This document shows positions 8,856 through 17,428 of a DNA stretch of 25,313 nt, one piece after another. The DNA is from DATFXM01 sp035315885. GTDB lineage: Bacteria > Acidobacteriota > Blastocatellia > UBA7656. A model generated the notes under the pieces. The model was not told the DNA's origin. It searched no databases and was given only the letters and a program-made list of their open reading frames with translations. The translations under genes were made by a program, and so were the position numbers. Numbering within the stretch: the stretch's first letter is position 1; each line of letters begins with the position of its first letter. Where the stretch lies: contig DATFXM010000055.1 in the NCBI GenBank assembly GCA_035315885.1, positions 1 through 25,313 on the forward strand. Direction: 5' to 3'.

Positions 8856-9335
8856 TCACTGAACGTCTCGGTTTGGTCTTGCGAAGAACGCGTCTACCTT
8901 CCATTCGCTGTCGACCTTCCGCCACACGCGAAGGTAGGAACCAGCGAGGTTGACCTTCTTCCCATCTGAGTCGTCAAAGCTCAGCTTAAAATTACCGAAC
9001 TCGTAGGCGAGGTCGCGCGACTTCGAGAGCACCAATCTGACGGTCTCGGCGGACCTCGATTCATTGCTTCGCTTACTGCTCACTTCGCGAGACATCGTCT
9101 CGACTTGCTTAGCTCCGATTGCCGGGCGAGGATAGGCTCCTGAAACGAAGATCGCCTCGTCGGTGTATTTGATGACTCGTTTGCCCTCGTTTTCCTGCTG
9201 AATCAGACTGCGGATTGCCTGCTCGTCCCGAGCCTTTGCGGACGTTGCATTTTGCGCGGCGCCTGGTTGAGTCCCACTTCCCAGCGCAAGCAACGCAATA
9301 CAAATCAATTTGCAAATCGGGTTGATACGTTGCAT
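8856..9335 (-). CDS. Small secreted SnoaL/DUF4440-like protein
   Basis: The start is placed at ATG 9335 because AAGGAGG lies about nine bases upstream and the codons after it form a signal peptide (MQRINPICKLICIALLALGS). The longer open frame to 9392 would put extra charged residues ahead of it. The mature part has the NTF2-like pattern: ARDEQAIRSLIQQENEG, then DEAIFVSGAYPRP, and a C-terminal strand block SYLRVWRKVDSEWKVDAFFA. The protein is 159 residues. It is divergent from the winged-helix regulator at 9516, with about 180 bases between the starts, so the regulator could act here; that is inference only. Function unknown. Confidence 0.7.
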   Translation of the reverse strand: MQRINPICKLICIALLALGSGTQPGAAQNATSAKARDEQAIRSLIQQENEGKRVIKYTDEAIFVSGAYPRPAIGAKQVETMSREVSSKRSNESRSAETVRLVLSKSRDLAYEFGNFKLSFDDSDGKKVNLAGSYLRVWRKVDSEWKVDAFFARPNRDVQ

Positions 9336-9515
9336 TTGTAAGAACCTCCTTGTCGTTATTTTCAGATGACGCTGAGTTTGGATCCCGACCAATCGTGGTG
9401 TTAAACTTGCGCCACCTGGTGCCAGCCGCAGCGGCTGAGTCGCGGGCGATATTGGGCCCAGACGGCCGATCTCGTCTTCAAGCGGCGTTCAATTCTTTCT
9501 CAAGAAGTTCTCAGG

Positions 9516-11669
9516 ATGGTCCCAAGAAGCGGCAAACAAAGAATTTTCGCCTTCGGGTCATTTCGAGTTGATACGGCCGAGCGAATGCTGTTTCGCGGCG
9601 ATGAGCCGATACAGTTGCAACCCAAGACATTTGACTTGCTACTGATGCTGGTTGAGAACCACGGCCGAGTCCTCGAGAAAGATCAGTTGCTGGGCGCCAT
9701 TTGGCCGGAGGCCGTCGTGGAGGAGTCGAATCTCTCGCAGAACGTATACCTCCTCAGAAAGGTTTTTGGCTGCGACCCGGGTGGAGCGAAGTACATAGAG
9801 ACAGTTCCAAAGCGTGGATACCGTTTCGCGGTTGACGTGAATGAAGTATCGGACGGGGCGGGCGCGCTAACGACCACGGACGGAGGGACCGCCGCTGAGT
9901 CGCGGGCGCTCTCACATCGCAACAAGGGATTGCTCGCGGCGCTCTCGCTGATCATCTGTGGACTCGCGGCAGCCTCGGTTGTTCTCTACCGTTCTGCCAC
10001 CGTCAAGCCGTCGTCAGCTGCGCAAGATGTGGGCGATCAACGAGAGCCGTTTCAGAGGATGAAGATTCGCCGCATCACAGATACCGGCAAGGTTGTCCAT
10101 CCCGCTATTTCACCGGACGGCAAGTACATCGCGTACACGCTGACAGACTCCGGTCAGTACAGTCTCTGGATTCAGCAGGTGGACACCGGCAGCGCCACTC
10201 AGATCACAGCGCCCACCGACGCTATGCTATCCAGCGCAGTCTTTTCGCATTCCGGCAACTATGTTTTCTACGAGAGGCAAGAGAAGGGAGTCGCTACGGT
10301 TTACCAGTTGCCGGTATTGGGCGGCGTCCCCCGCAAGATAGCTTCAAACGTCTGGAGTGGCGTTGCGATTTCGCCCGACGACAAGAGAATTGCATTCGTA
10401 CGTCTCGACTCAACTAACTCAGAGAGCGTGCTGGTGGCCGCAACCATAAACAGCGGCGAGGAACAGAGAATCACCGCGCGCAAGTCACCAGAGTATCTCG
10501 AAATGTGGAATTGTGGTCCCGCATGGTCCCCGAACGGAAACTCACTCGTGTGCGTCGCCGGCGCTCCCGAAGGACAAGTACTGATCGAAGCGTTCGAAGG
10601 CGGAGCCGAAAACCGCCTGGGGAACACCACGTGGACTGAGGTAGGAAGCGTCGCCTGGCTTGCCGACGCGACGGGCCTGATAGTCACCGCCGACACCGAC
10701 GCGGGTAGCTCCCCGCAGGTCTGGAATGTTTCGTATCCCGCAGGCGAGGTGCGCCGAGTAACCAATGATCTGAACAGGTACAACCGCATAAGCGTGACCT
10801 CCGACGGGCGGATGCTGCTAGCTGAGAGATCGGAGAACGTTTCTCATATTTGGGTGCTCCCCGAAGAGGATGAACGGCGAGCTAAACAACTGACATTTGG
10901 AATCAGCAGTCAAGATGGCGCTCACGGTTTGTGTTGGGGTCCGCGAGGGAACATCGTCTACTCAGCCGAGCAGGATGGCCGGTTCGACTTATGGCGCATC
11001 GATGCGAATGGCAAAAATCAAGTGCAGTTAACCCTTAACGCCGGGCGATGGAATGCGCAGCCTTGCATTTCGCCCGATGGATCACATATCGCGTTTGTCT
11101 CTGATCGCACAGGATACCGAAACATCTGGGTGATGGATATCGATGGGCAGAATGCCAAACAATTCACGTTTGGGAAGGGGGAGATGAATCCGAGTTACAC
11201 TGTCGAGGGGGAATGGATCATCTATTCGGATTGGGCCTCCCCAAAAGCTTCAATAAAGAAAGTGTCGGCCGCAGGCGGCGACGCGATAGATGTGGGGCTG
11301 GAAACGAGTCGCGCAAACCTTTCGCCGGACGGGAGCTTTGTCGCTTACTACGTCTACAACGGGCAGAGTGAAAGACCGTGGCAGACTATTGTCACGGCTG
11401 TCGGCGCAAGCGAACCAATTGCGACCTTCTACGACTTCTATCGCGGATTGTGCCGGTGGACGCGCGACGGCAAGGGCTTGACCTATATTGATCTGAAGGA
11501 CTCCTATAACGTATGGGTACAGCCCATTGACGGGAACCCGCCGCGCCGACTTACCAGGTTCATGTCTGGTTATACAAACTGGCTTGACTGGTCACCGGAC
11601 GGAAAGAGCCTTGCAATTGCGCGCGGGGACTTCCGTACTGACGCCGTGCTTTTGACCGACTTCAGATAA
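9516..11669 (+). CDS. Membrane-anchored CadC-type winged-helix regulator with TolB-like WD40 propeller
   Basis: One-component regulator of 717 residues. Residues 10-105 form an OmpR/PhoB-type winged helix (FGSFRVDTAERMLFRGDEPI, LQPKTFDLLLMLVENHGRVL, ending YIETVPKRGYRF). Residues about 138-158 (LLAALSLIICGLAAASVVLY) are a single membrane span. Residues 180 to the end are a PD40/TolB-like propeller with repeated motifs such as AISPDGKYIAYTL, CISPDGSHIAFVSDRTG and LDWSPDGKSLAIARG. The topology places the DNA-binding head in the cytoplasm and the propeller outside, so the protein could report on envelope conditions. This architecture is common in Acidobacteriota. The start ATG 9516 has only a weak upstream site (CAGG) but gives the expected short lead to the winged helix. 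Its targets are unknown; the divergent small secreted gene is the nearest candidate. Confidence 0.88.
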   Translation: MVPRSGKQRIFAFGSFRVDTAERMLFRGDEPIQLQPKTFDLLLMLVENHGRVLEKDQLLGAIWPEAVVEESNLSQNVYLLRKVFGCDPGGAKYIETVPKRGYRFAVDVNEVSDGAGALTTTDGGTAAESRALSHRNKGLLAALSLIICGLAAASVVLYRSATVKPSSAAQDVGDQREPFQRMKIRRITDTGKVVHPAISPDGKYIAYTLTDSGQYSLWIQQVDTGSATQITAPTDAMLSSAVFSHSGNYVFYERQEKGVATVYQLPVLGGVPRKIASNVWSGVAISPDDKRIAFVRLDSTNSESVLVAATINSGEEQRITARKSPEYLEMWNCGPAWSPNGNSLVCVAGAPEGQVLIEAFEGGAENRLGNTTWTEVGSVAWLADATGLIVTADTDAGSSPQVWNVSYPAGEVRRVTNDLNRYNRISVTSDGRMLLAERSENVSHIWVLPEEDERRAKQLTFGISSQDGAHGLCWGPRGNIVYSAEQDGRFDLWRIDANGKNQVQLTLNAGRWNAQPCISPDGSHIAFVSDRTGYRNIWVMDIDGQNAKQFTFGKGEMNPSYTVEGEWIIYSDWASPKASIKKVSAAGGDAIDVGLETSRANLSPDGSFVAYYVYNGQSERPWQTIVTAVGASEPIATFYDFYRGLCRWTRDGKGLTYIDLKDSYNVWVQPIDGNPPRRLTRFMSGYTNWLDWSPDGKSLAIARGDFRTDAVLLTDFR

Positions 11670-11753
11670 GGGCAAATTGCGGCACAAGGGAGCAACCATG
11701 GCTTCTAAGAGGCACCACAGGGGAGATAAGTTTATCAGAGCGTTGCTTGTAAC

Positions 11754-13472
11754 TTATTTCTTTCTATTCACAGGATTGTGTTCATGCCGCCTCTTAAATT
11801 CCGCAGCCGGCTTCCATTCGGGATAGCGATCTGCCTGCGCCACGCGGTAGCCCACTGTGAAGAGCAGCTTCAGATCTTCGACTGTACCTGAGAGATCCCA
11901 CTCCGGCCTAACTTCATCCGAGACCTTGTGATAATACTTCGAGTTCCACTCAAGCAGCTTCCCCAACGCATAACCAGGTGGCTTGCCGATGATCTCCAGG
12001 CCTGAAGAAGCATAGAGGACCGGCACGCCTGCTTGAGCGAATGCGAACTGATCAGATCGATAGAAGCTGCCCGCTTGCGGGAAAAAGTCAGGCTTTACAG
12101 TGCGTCCTTGCGTCAGTGCGGCCTCACTGAGTATCTCATCGAGCGTACTATAGCCATAGCTCACGCTCAGTATGTCCCGGGATCGTCCAAACGGAAAGAA
12201 GATATCCATGTTAATGTCAGCAAGCGTCGTGCTGAGCGGGTAAAGTGGCCGACTGGTGTAGTACTTCGCGCCGAGCAGCCCCGCTTCTTCCGCCGTTGTT
12301 GCGAGGAATAGGATCGAGCGCTTGGGCGGTGGCGCAAGCCTCATGAAGGCATTAGCAATTTCCAGCAGTGCGGCCGTGCCCGAGGCATTATCGACCGCGC
12401 CGTTGAATATCTGATCACCGGTTAATTTCTCATCACGCCCCAAATGATCCCAATGCGCAGTGTAAATCACGTATTCGCGGCGCAGATTGGCGTCCGAGCC
12501 GTCGCACAGAGCGATGACATTGCGGGACTCGAACTCACGCAACCTGTTTTTGAGATGGAAGCTCGCCTTGACATCGAGGGTCACAGGTCGAAAGTCCTTG
12601 CTCAGTGCTGCTCGATGTAGAGTCTCCAAGTCCTGGCCACCTGCTGAAATCAAACGCTTCGCTCCGTCCACAGTGATGAACGACGAAGCCGCAACGGGCT
12701 TTATGTTCTTTTCCGACTCCTTAAGGTAAACGCGTTCGCGGCTTAGTTCGCCAACGAGACTCGCATACGGGTATGCACCTAGTTTGTTCGCATGCACGAT
12801 GATCACGGCCGCCGCTCCCAGCTCAGCGGCGAGATCCGACTTGTAGCCACCCAAAGCATAGCGGGTCATTGCGCGACCTTTGAACATCTTTTCGTCCAAC
12901 TTTGTCGGATCCGCTGGATCCTGGATATCCGGTTCGCCTGAGAGCATCAGCAGCGTCTTGCCGCTCATCACCGTCCCTTTATAGTCGTCCCATCCATACT
13001 CCGGCGCGACAATACCATAACCAACAAACACGATGTCGGAGTCCTTCACTGTGACTTCGGGTGTGAACCGGGGCGAGATGACCACGTAATCATCCGGAGA
13101 TCGCAGGTCTATCTTCTTTCGGCCAACAGCAAACGAAGCGGTAGACTCCGACGTGATACCGACGAGTGGGACCTTTTGGATATAAGTGCCATCGGTATTG
13201 CCGGCTTTGAGACCGAAGTGCTTAAACTTGTCGACGAGGTAGTTGACCGTAAGCTGTTCACCTTTGGTTCCTGGTGTGCGGCCTTCGAATTCGTCTGAGG
13301 CAAGAATCTTGATGTGCTGAAGCAGATCCTCACTTGTAATGGTTTGGAGAGCGGCTTTAACCTCGGGAGGAAGCTTTGATCCGCCTTCGGTCGTTTGCTG
13401 CCTTACGACACCGCCCAGCGATACGACCACCAAGGCAACGACAAGCGCGATGTGTGGGATGGTTTGTTTCAT
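11754..13472 (-). CDS. Secreted M28 family metallopeptidase with PA-type insert
   Basis: A 572-residue exported zinc-dependent aminopeptidase-like protein. The signal peptide is MKQTIPHIALVVALVVVSLG. A protease-associated-like insert spans about 130-275 (DIVFVGYGIVAPEYGWDDYK, AAVIIVHANK). The M28 core follows: His340 in YTAHWDHLG, Asp361 in GAVDNASGTAALLEIA, Glu395-Glu396 in TTAEEAGLLG and Asp423 in NMD, matching the usual co-catalytic zinc ligands and catalytic glutamate. Near 474-475 the sequence reads YRSDQFAFA, where many M28 enzymes have SDH; the last ligand may instead be the His in KYYHKVSDE near 514. Substrate specificity cannot be predicted. No strong ribosome site is seen before ATG 13472, but the start fits the signal peptide. 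The gene is flanked by unrelated genes and is probably monocistronic. Confidence 0.87.
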   Translation of the reverse strand: MKQTIPHIALVVALVVVSLGGVVRQQTTEGGSKLPPEVKAALQTITSEDLLQHIKILASDEFEGRTPGTKGEQLTVNYLVDKFKHFGLKAGNTDGTYIQKVPLVGITSESTASFAVGRKKIDLRSPDDYVVISPRFTPEVTVKDSDIVFVGYGIVAPEYGWDDYKGTVMSGKTLLMLSGEPDIQDPADPTKLDEKMFKGRAMTRYALGGYKSDLAAELGAAAVIIVHANKLGAYPYASLVGELSRERVYLKESEKNIKPVAASSFITVDGAKRLISAGGQDLETLHRAALSKDFRPVTLDVKASFHLKNRLREFESRNVIALCDGSDANLRREYVIYTAHWDHLGRDEKLTGDQIFNGAVDNASGTAALLEIANAFMRLAPPPKRSILFLATTAEEAGLLGAKYYTSRPLYPLSTTLADINMDIFFPFGRSRDILSVSYGYSTLDEILSEAALTQGRTVKPDFFPQAGSFYRSDQFAFAQAGVPVLYASSGLEIIGKPPGYALGKLLEWNSKYYHKVSDEVRPEWDLSGTVEDLKLLFTVGYRVAQADRYPEWKPAAEFKRRHEHNPVNRKK

Positions 13473-13721
13473 AACTATCGAGCCATTATTGAACCAATCT
13501 TTGCCTGGCCTCCGACGCAGTTTACGGAGATACAGATATTATAACGGCACGCACGGCAAACATGATTCGGGTTCAAACATGCGCTTTCGCGCCCAAATGT
13601 GAGCGACTGTTGTGGTTGCTGAAGTGTATGTTGGAAGAACTGCGAGGTGCGGGGGTAGCTGGTGTTGCGCAAGCCCGGCGAAGTGGATCGAATCAAATGG
13701 AATAGCACCGGAGCGAGGGCG

Positions 13722-14185
13722 ATGCACGCCGCAAGCGTGGGCCATGCGATCTTCGCGGCGACCATGATCGCACTCGGAATCTTGGGCCTGATCAAGGGCG
13801 ATTTCACCCCGAGATGGACAGGGGTGCCCAAAGGTGTCCCCGCGCGCGAGGGACTGGCTTATCTCTGCGCCTTGATCTCCTGGGATCTGGCATAGGATTA
13901 CTCTGGCACCGCGAGCCGCCCTCGCTTCCCGCGGGTTGCTCATCTATCTCCTGGTTTGGGCTGCTGTTGTGTTGGAGCTGGGCCTGTTCACGCTACTTGT
14001 GTGGGTCCCGATCGTAGCGGCGTGCCACGGACGCCTCCCAATGGAGCGAGTTCGTCGTCTCCTGGGCGTTGACGGCCGGCGCTTAGGTGGTGGCGGATTC
14101 CTACCGCGGCATGCCTTGGCTCGCAGTGGGCAAGCCGGAGCGCCGCGGCTTTGGCGATAGCGGCTTGCAAACTGGAGTGTCGTAA
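13722..14185 (+). pseudogene. Decayed DoxX-like integral membrane protein gene
   Basis: Pieces of one membrane protein are spread over all three plus-strand frames. The first reads MHAASVGHAIFAATMIALGI and continues to PKGVPAREGLAYLCALI. A shift near 13880 gives GSGIGLLWHRE, a second near 13920 gives LLIYLLVWAAVVLELGLFTL followed by LVWVPIVAA, and a third near 14040 gives SEFVVSWALTAGA. An in-frame TAG follows, then VVADSYRGMPWLAVGK and a stop at 14183-14185. Put together, this resembles small four-helix DoxX-like membrane proteins. With at least three frameshifts and one stop codon it cannot make that product. The family name is by recall and moderately sure; the decay is visible directly. 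Confidence 0.6.
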
Positions 14186-14249
14186 GTCTGGCCAGTAATC
14201 CTGAACGGGGTCCGTCTGTTCGTAATGAACTGCAAATGTGGAGCCAGGA

Positions 14250-14759
14250 CTACCGCGTGAAACGAAACACGGTTTTCCCCGTCTCGCCTTTGTAAAGATA
14301 AGTCCATTCCTGTGTCAGATGGTTCTTGTCTTCCAGGATCACCGTTAATCCGGTGTTGTGCCAGTCGTCGGGGGTCTTCAATCCGGTTACTCGAACTAAG
14401 GAAAACGCGATTCGTTTTGTTTGCGGATCGGTTATTGGCCCGGACGCCATGTTCGGCTGATTTCCCGCGCTACAGTAATGAGTTGCGAGGAGATGGTCTC
14501 CGTCTACTGTGAACATCGTAATCATCACCGGTCCCTTGTCAGGTCGAAACTCCTCCATCAGCGCGCTGCCGTTCGCGGTCAACGTATAAATGAGCCTGAT
14601 TTCCGCTCCGTCCTTCTCGCCTTTCCACTCTCCAACAAGTGTTGCGAGTTGCTGGAAAGCGATCGCGCTGTTGGATCTTTCCACCGCTAGCGTACCAGAT
14701 GCTCCAATCAGCCCGAATAAGACTAAGACCAAGGTCAATGGCTGAAGTTTCTTATTCAT
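14250..14759 (-). CDS. Small secreted lipocalin-like (DUF1579-type) protein
   Basis: A 169-residue exported protein. AGGAGG lies five bases before ATG 14759, and the N-terminus is a signal peptide (MNKKLQPLTLVLVLFGLIGA). The rest is beta-rich: FQQLATLVGEWKGEKDGAEI, RLIYTLTANGSALMEEFRPD, MITMFTVDGDHLLATHYCSA and LTQEWTYLYKGETGKTVFRF. The GEW-start barrel with the MxTMxxxDGDxLxxTHYC strand is a pattern I recall in uncharacterised acidobacterial proteins related to DUF1579/lipocalin-like families. Ligand and role are unknown. It lies 110 bases after the duplicated lipocalin-like gene on the same strand, so the two could share a transcript. Confidence 0.7.
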   Translation of the reverse strand: MNKKLQPLTLVLVLFGLIGASGTLAVERSNSAIAFQQLATLVGEWKGEKDGAEIRLIYTLTANGSALMEEFRPDKGPVMITMFTVDGDHLLATHYCSAGNQPNMASGPITDPQTKRIAFSLVRVTGLKTPDDWHNTGLTVILEDKNHLTQEWTYLYKGETGKTVFRFTR

Positions 14760-14869
14760 ACTGCCTCCTAAGTCTCGCTCGTTATTTCCGCCACTGACAG
14801 ATCATGTGAGTGATCGCCCGAGAATGTCGCTCGCGTTCGGACGCGAAAGAGCACATTTGGACAGCCCCC

Positions 14870-15994
14870 TCAAACCGATCGGCGTTTAAGCCGCATCACC
14901 TGTTCGGTGCGCCAGGTCTTGCCTTCATCAGAAGAACTTTCGCCGCGCCACAGAAACGAGTCGGCTTGAATGTCGTTGAATGACCACCGCAGCATTGAGC
15001 CGTTGACGTCGCGGCCCAGAAGTACGATGCGGTCTCCAACTGCACCGCCCTTGAGCGTGATGACGTTCCCGCTCAGCGGCGGTATCCACACGATGCGCCA
15101 TTCTTTGAGCTTTGCATCGTAGAACCGCACGGTAGTTCCGCGACGCGACTGTGCGTCACCGTCGATCAGAACATCTTGCATGACGCGGCCATCAAGCACC
15201 CAGCCAAAAACCCACGAACCACGGAAATGAGTGGTCTTGCCACCTTCGCCGTAGAAATCGCAATCCAGATCCCAGGCGCCGACGAAGCGATCGAAGATCT
15301 GTGCCTGCGCACCCAGACTAGCGTGAGCACCTCCTGCGGCCAACTCGCGAATCATCTCCGTTCCAGGAGACTGGGTTGAACGGCGAGTCATGCGGTGCTC
15401 CTCTTCGAGTCGCCAGGTCTTTCCGCTATCGCGCGATTTCTCTCCGCGCCATACAAATGAGTTCGCCTGAATGTCGTTGAAAGACCAGCGCAGCATCGAG
15501 CCCTGGTCATCGTCACCACGCAGAACGATTCGATTCCCCTCCAGTCCGCCTTGCACTGTAACAAGCGCGCCGTAAGCGGGGCTCACGAATATGACTCGCC
15601 AGAGTTTGGTCCTACTGTCAAAGAAGCGAACGGAGGTGCCGATACTTCTTTCCTTCGAGCCACTCTGTGGGTACGCGATCCAGATGTCCTGAATCGCTCG
15701 CCCGTCGAGAACCCATCCGAACTTGAGCTCGCCGGCTATATGGCTGACGCTGCCGTCTTGACCGTAAAAGCCGTAGTCGCAATCCCAGGTCCCGATCAGG
15801 CGATCGAACGTCCGTGCTTCGTCGCCAAGTGAAGGATGTGCGCTTGAGGCGGAAAGCACCGCGATCATCGCCTGACTTGGATCGTTCTTATGCCGGTCCG
15901 CATTCACGTTACTGCTTGCAATCGCAAGGAAAACAGCGCTGATTGTCGACAAGGTCACAATGGAAAGTCGGGCTTGTTTGATTAACTGGGTCAT
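14870..15994 (-). CDS. Secreted protein with two tandem DUF1579/lipocalin-like domains
   Basis: A 374-residue protein. GAGGAGGA precedes ATG 15994 by about eight bases. The N-terminal 32 residues are a signal peptide (LSIVTLSTISAVFLAIASSN). Two homologous domains follow, at about 53-205 and 224-374. Each opens with HxSLGxxAxxFDRxxGxWD and contains FGWVLDGR, a VRFxDxxxKxWR strand and GSMLRWSFNDIQAxSFxWRG, then ends GKTWRxE. The similarity persists in DNA (for example near 14968-15005 and 15468-15505), so the duplication is fairly recent or conserved. Such beta-barrel domains often bind hydrophobic molecules, but no ligand can be named. The gene diverges from the AraC-family regulator at 16434, with a paired-hairpin element between them; control by that regulator is a reasonable guess. 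Confidence 0.75.
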   Translation of the reverse strand: MTQLIKQARLSIVTLSTISAVFLAIASSNVNADRHKNDPSQAMIAVLSASSAHPSLGDEARTFDRLIGTWDCDYGFYGQDGSVSHIAGELKFGWVLDGRAIQDIWIAYPQSGSKERSIGTSVRFFDSRTKLWRVIFVSPAYGALVTVQGGLEGNRIVLRGDDDQGSMLRWSFNDIQANSFVWRGEKSRDSGKTWRLEEEHRMTRRSTQSPGTEMIRELAAGGAHASLGAQAQIFDRFVGAWDLDCDFYGEGGKTTHFRGSWVFGWVLDGRVMQDVLIDGDAQSRRGTTVRFYDAKLKEWRIVWIPPLSGNVITLKGGAVGDRIVLLGRDVNGSMLRWSFNDIQADSFLWRGESSSDEGKTWRTEQVMRLKRRSV

Positions 15995-16192
15995 CGCACG
16001 AGTCCTCCTCGAGTGAATGCAAGAAGACTAATGCATGACGCAATGTGTGCGCTTGAAAGTTCTTGCTCGGTCGGCAGTCCAGGACCGCGTCTTGTAAGTA
16101 GACCTTCATCGATCCTGCTGACAAGGATTTACCTTGCTGAAAGCGGACATTTCACGTGCTAATTAGGACATATGATGTGCTAACGACGGTTG

Positions 16193-16384
16193 TGATTAAA
16201 ACTGAGACTAACTTCTCGCTAACCCCACCAACGTGCCGTGGGTGGGATTTAGGACTTTTCACACAGTCTCGCTGTTGGTGGATGGTTCACACTCAGCCTA
16301 CGAAGAGCGTCGCGAGCCTCCGTCGATAATCCCACCAACTGCGCGTTGGTGGGATTAGAAAAAAGTTAAGTCTCACTTTAATCA
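16193..16384. mobile_element. MITE/REPIN-like element with inverted hairpin-bearing ends
   Basis: The 439-base gap between the duplicated lipocalin gene and the AraC gene holds a 192-base palindromic unit. Its left end begins TGATTAAAACTGAGACTAAC. Its right end, read on the other strand, begins TGATTAAAGTGAGACTTAAC, so the ends are imperfect inverted repeats of about 60 bases. Each end carries its own hairpin. The right one (16327-16357) has perfect 13-base arms TAATCCCACCAAC around a TGCGC loop. The left one (about 16220-16249) is a degenerate copy with CCCCACC and GGTGGGATT. Two REP-like hairpins in inverted order is the layout of a REPIN or a small non-autonomous element. No coding potential, no transposase nearby, and no clear target duplication was found. 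The remaining gap (15995-16192) shows no recognisable feature. Confidence 0.6.
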
Positions 16385-16433
16385 GATACGCTAAACCACA
16401 GAATCAGCCGAATGTGCTTGAATGAATTAACGC

Positions 16434-17348
16434 GTGAAGTTTAGACTGCTTGAAAACGTGAGTTACTCGGCAAGAAATGAGCCATTTTCGCAACACACGC
16501 GGCGCACGCTGGTTGAGTCGCACGGGATTTCGGCAGTGGATTTCCGTTGTTCCGCTGGTGTTGAACGCGCTGGACCCGAGGAACCTAATCCCACGCATAG
16601 CATCGTGTTTGTTCGTCGAGGCGTGTTTGGTCGAACTCATCGCCGCGAGAATTTCGTTGCTGATCCGAACCACATTCTCTTCTTCAACAAGTCCGAGCCG
16701 TATAGATACTCCCATCCGATCCCTGGAGGCGATGACTGCACGATTCTGACAATCGACGCGACGATTGCTCCCGATCTGGTTGCGGTTCACTCACCGCGCG
16801 ATGCCGAGCGGCTCGAAGCGCCGTTTCGAATCGGTTACGCACCGTGCTCGAATCGTGCGGCTTGGCTTCATTATGAGCTTCTGGGACTCCTGCGCCGACA
16901 AGCGTCGCTGTTGTCACTGGAAGATGCTCTCTCGGAATTGGCGCATGAGGCGCTACGCTCAGCCTATGAATCGCTAGAGAGAATCCGGCAAACGAAACCG
17001 TTGACATTTGGCGCGATGCGCCGGCGGTACGAGCTTTGTGAGTCAGTGAAGGTCACGGTTAACGAACGTATCGCCACTTTGCCGAGCTTGAGAGAGCTCG
17101 CCGATGATCTCAACTGTTCACCGTTTCATTTGTCGCGGTTGTTTCATCAAACAACTGGAATGAGCCTGCGCCGTTACGTCAGCCGACTTCGAGCTTCGAT
17201 GGCCGCGGAGCGGCTGGCAAAAGGTCAGCGGGATTTGACGGACCTCGCGCTTGAGCTTGGGTTTTCAGACCACAGCCACTTCACAAACGCCTTCCGCAAA
17301 GAGTGGGGCGTCCCCCCATCGCGATTTCGCGCTCGCCGCTTCATTTGA
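16434..17348 (+). CDS. AraC family transcriptional regulator
   Basis: A 304-residue DNA-binding regulator. The N-terminal part (about 20-130) is a cupin-like sensing domain: GRTHRRENFVADPNHILFFN and SEPYRYSHPIPGGDDCTILT. The C-terminal part (about 205-300) holds the two helix-turn-helix units of AraC proteins: LRELADDLNCSPFHLSRLFH, QTTGMSLRRYVSRLR, then LTDLALELGFSDHSHFTNAF and KEWGVPPSRFR. The start GTG 16434 has no good ribosome site; GTG at 16458 is an alternative that would trim eight residues. The gene is divergent from the tandem lipocalin-like gene, and the palindromic element ends about 50 bases before its start. The inducer is unknown. Confidence 0.88.
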   Translation: MKFRLLENVSYSARNEPFSQHTRRTLVESHGISAVDFRCSAGVERAGPEEPNPTHSIVFVRRGVFGRTHRRENFVADPNHILFFNKSEPYRYSHPIPGGDDCTILTIDATIAPDLVAVHSPRDAERLEAPFRIGYAPCSNRAAWLHYELLGLLRRQASLLSLEDALSELAHEALRSAYESLERIRQTKPLTFGAMRRRYELCESVKVTVNERIATLPSLRELADDLNCSPFHLSRLFHQTTGMSLRRYVSRLRASMAAERLAKGQRDLTDLALELGFSDHSHFTNAFRKEWGVPPSRFRARRFI

Positions 17349-17372
17349 ACTCTGTAGTGGTAGTGCAAATCC

Positions 17373-17428
17373 TTGGAAGTTAGGGGTTAGGGGTTGGGGG
17401 TTGGGCGTTGGGGGTTAGGGGTTGGAGC
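17373..17428 (+). repeat. G-rich heptad tandem repeat (TTRGGGG), possible G-quadruplex
   Basis: Eight consecutive 7-base units cover exactly 56 bases: ttggaag, ttagggg twice, ttggggg, ttgggcg, ttggggg, ttagggg, ttggagc. The central six units have G-runs of three to five separated by two or three bases, the classical pattern for a G-quadruplex on the plus strand. The array begins 25 bases after the AraC stop codon and ends exactly where the minus-strand PD40 pseudogene loses its 3' part. Confidence 0.75.

Noticed and set aside
8544..8969. A 141-codon plus-strand open frame
   Set aside because: It is antisense to the ends of two secreted-protein genes with good starts and signal peptides.
13475..13943. 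Minus-strand open frames of 118 and 134 codons
   Set aside because: They are antisense to the decayed DoxX-like gene, whose hydrophobic segments explain the region better.
16327..16357. Intrinsic terminator for a neighbouring gene
   Set aside because: The stem is strong but no T-run follows on either strand, both flanking genes start rather than end here, and a second inverted copy points to a repeat element.
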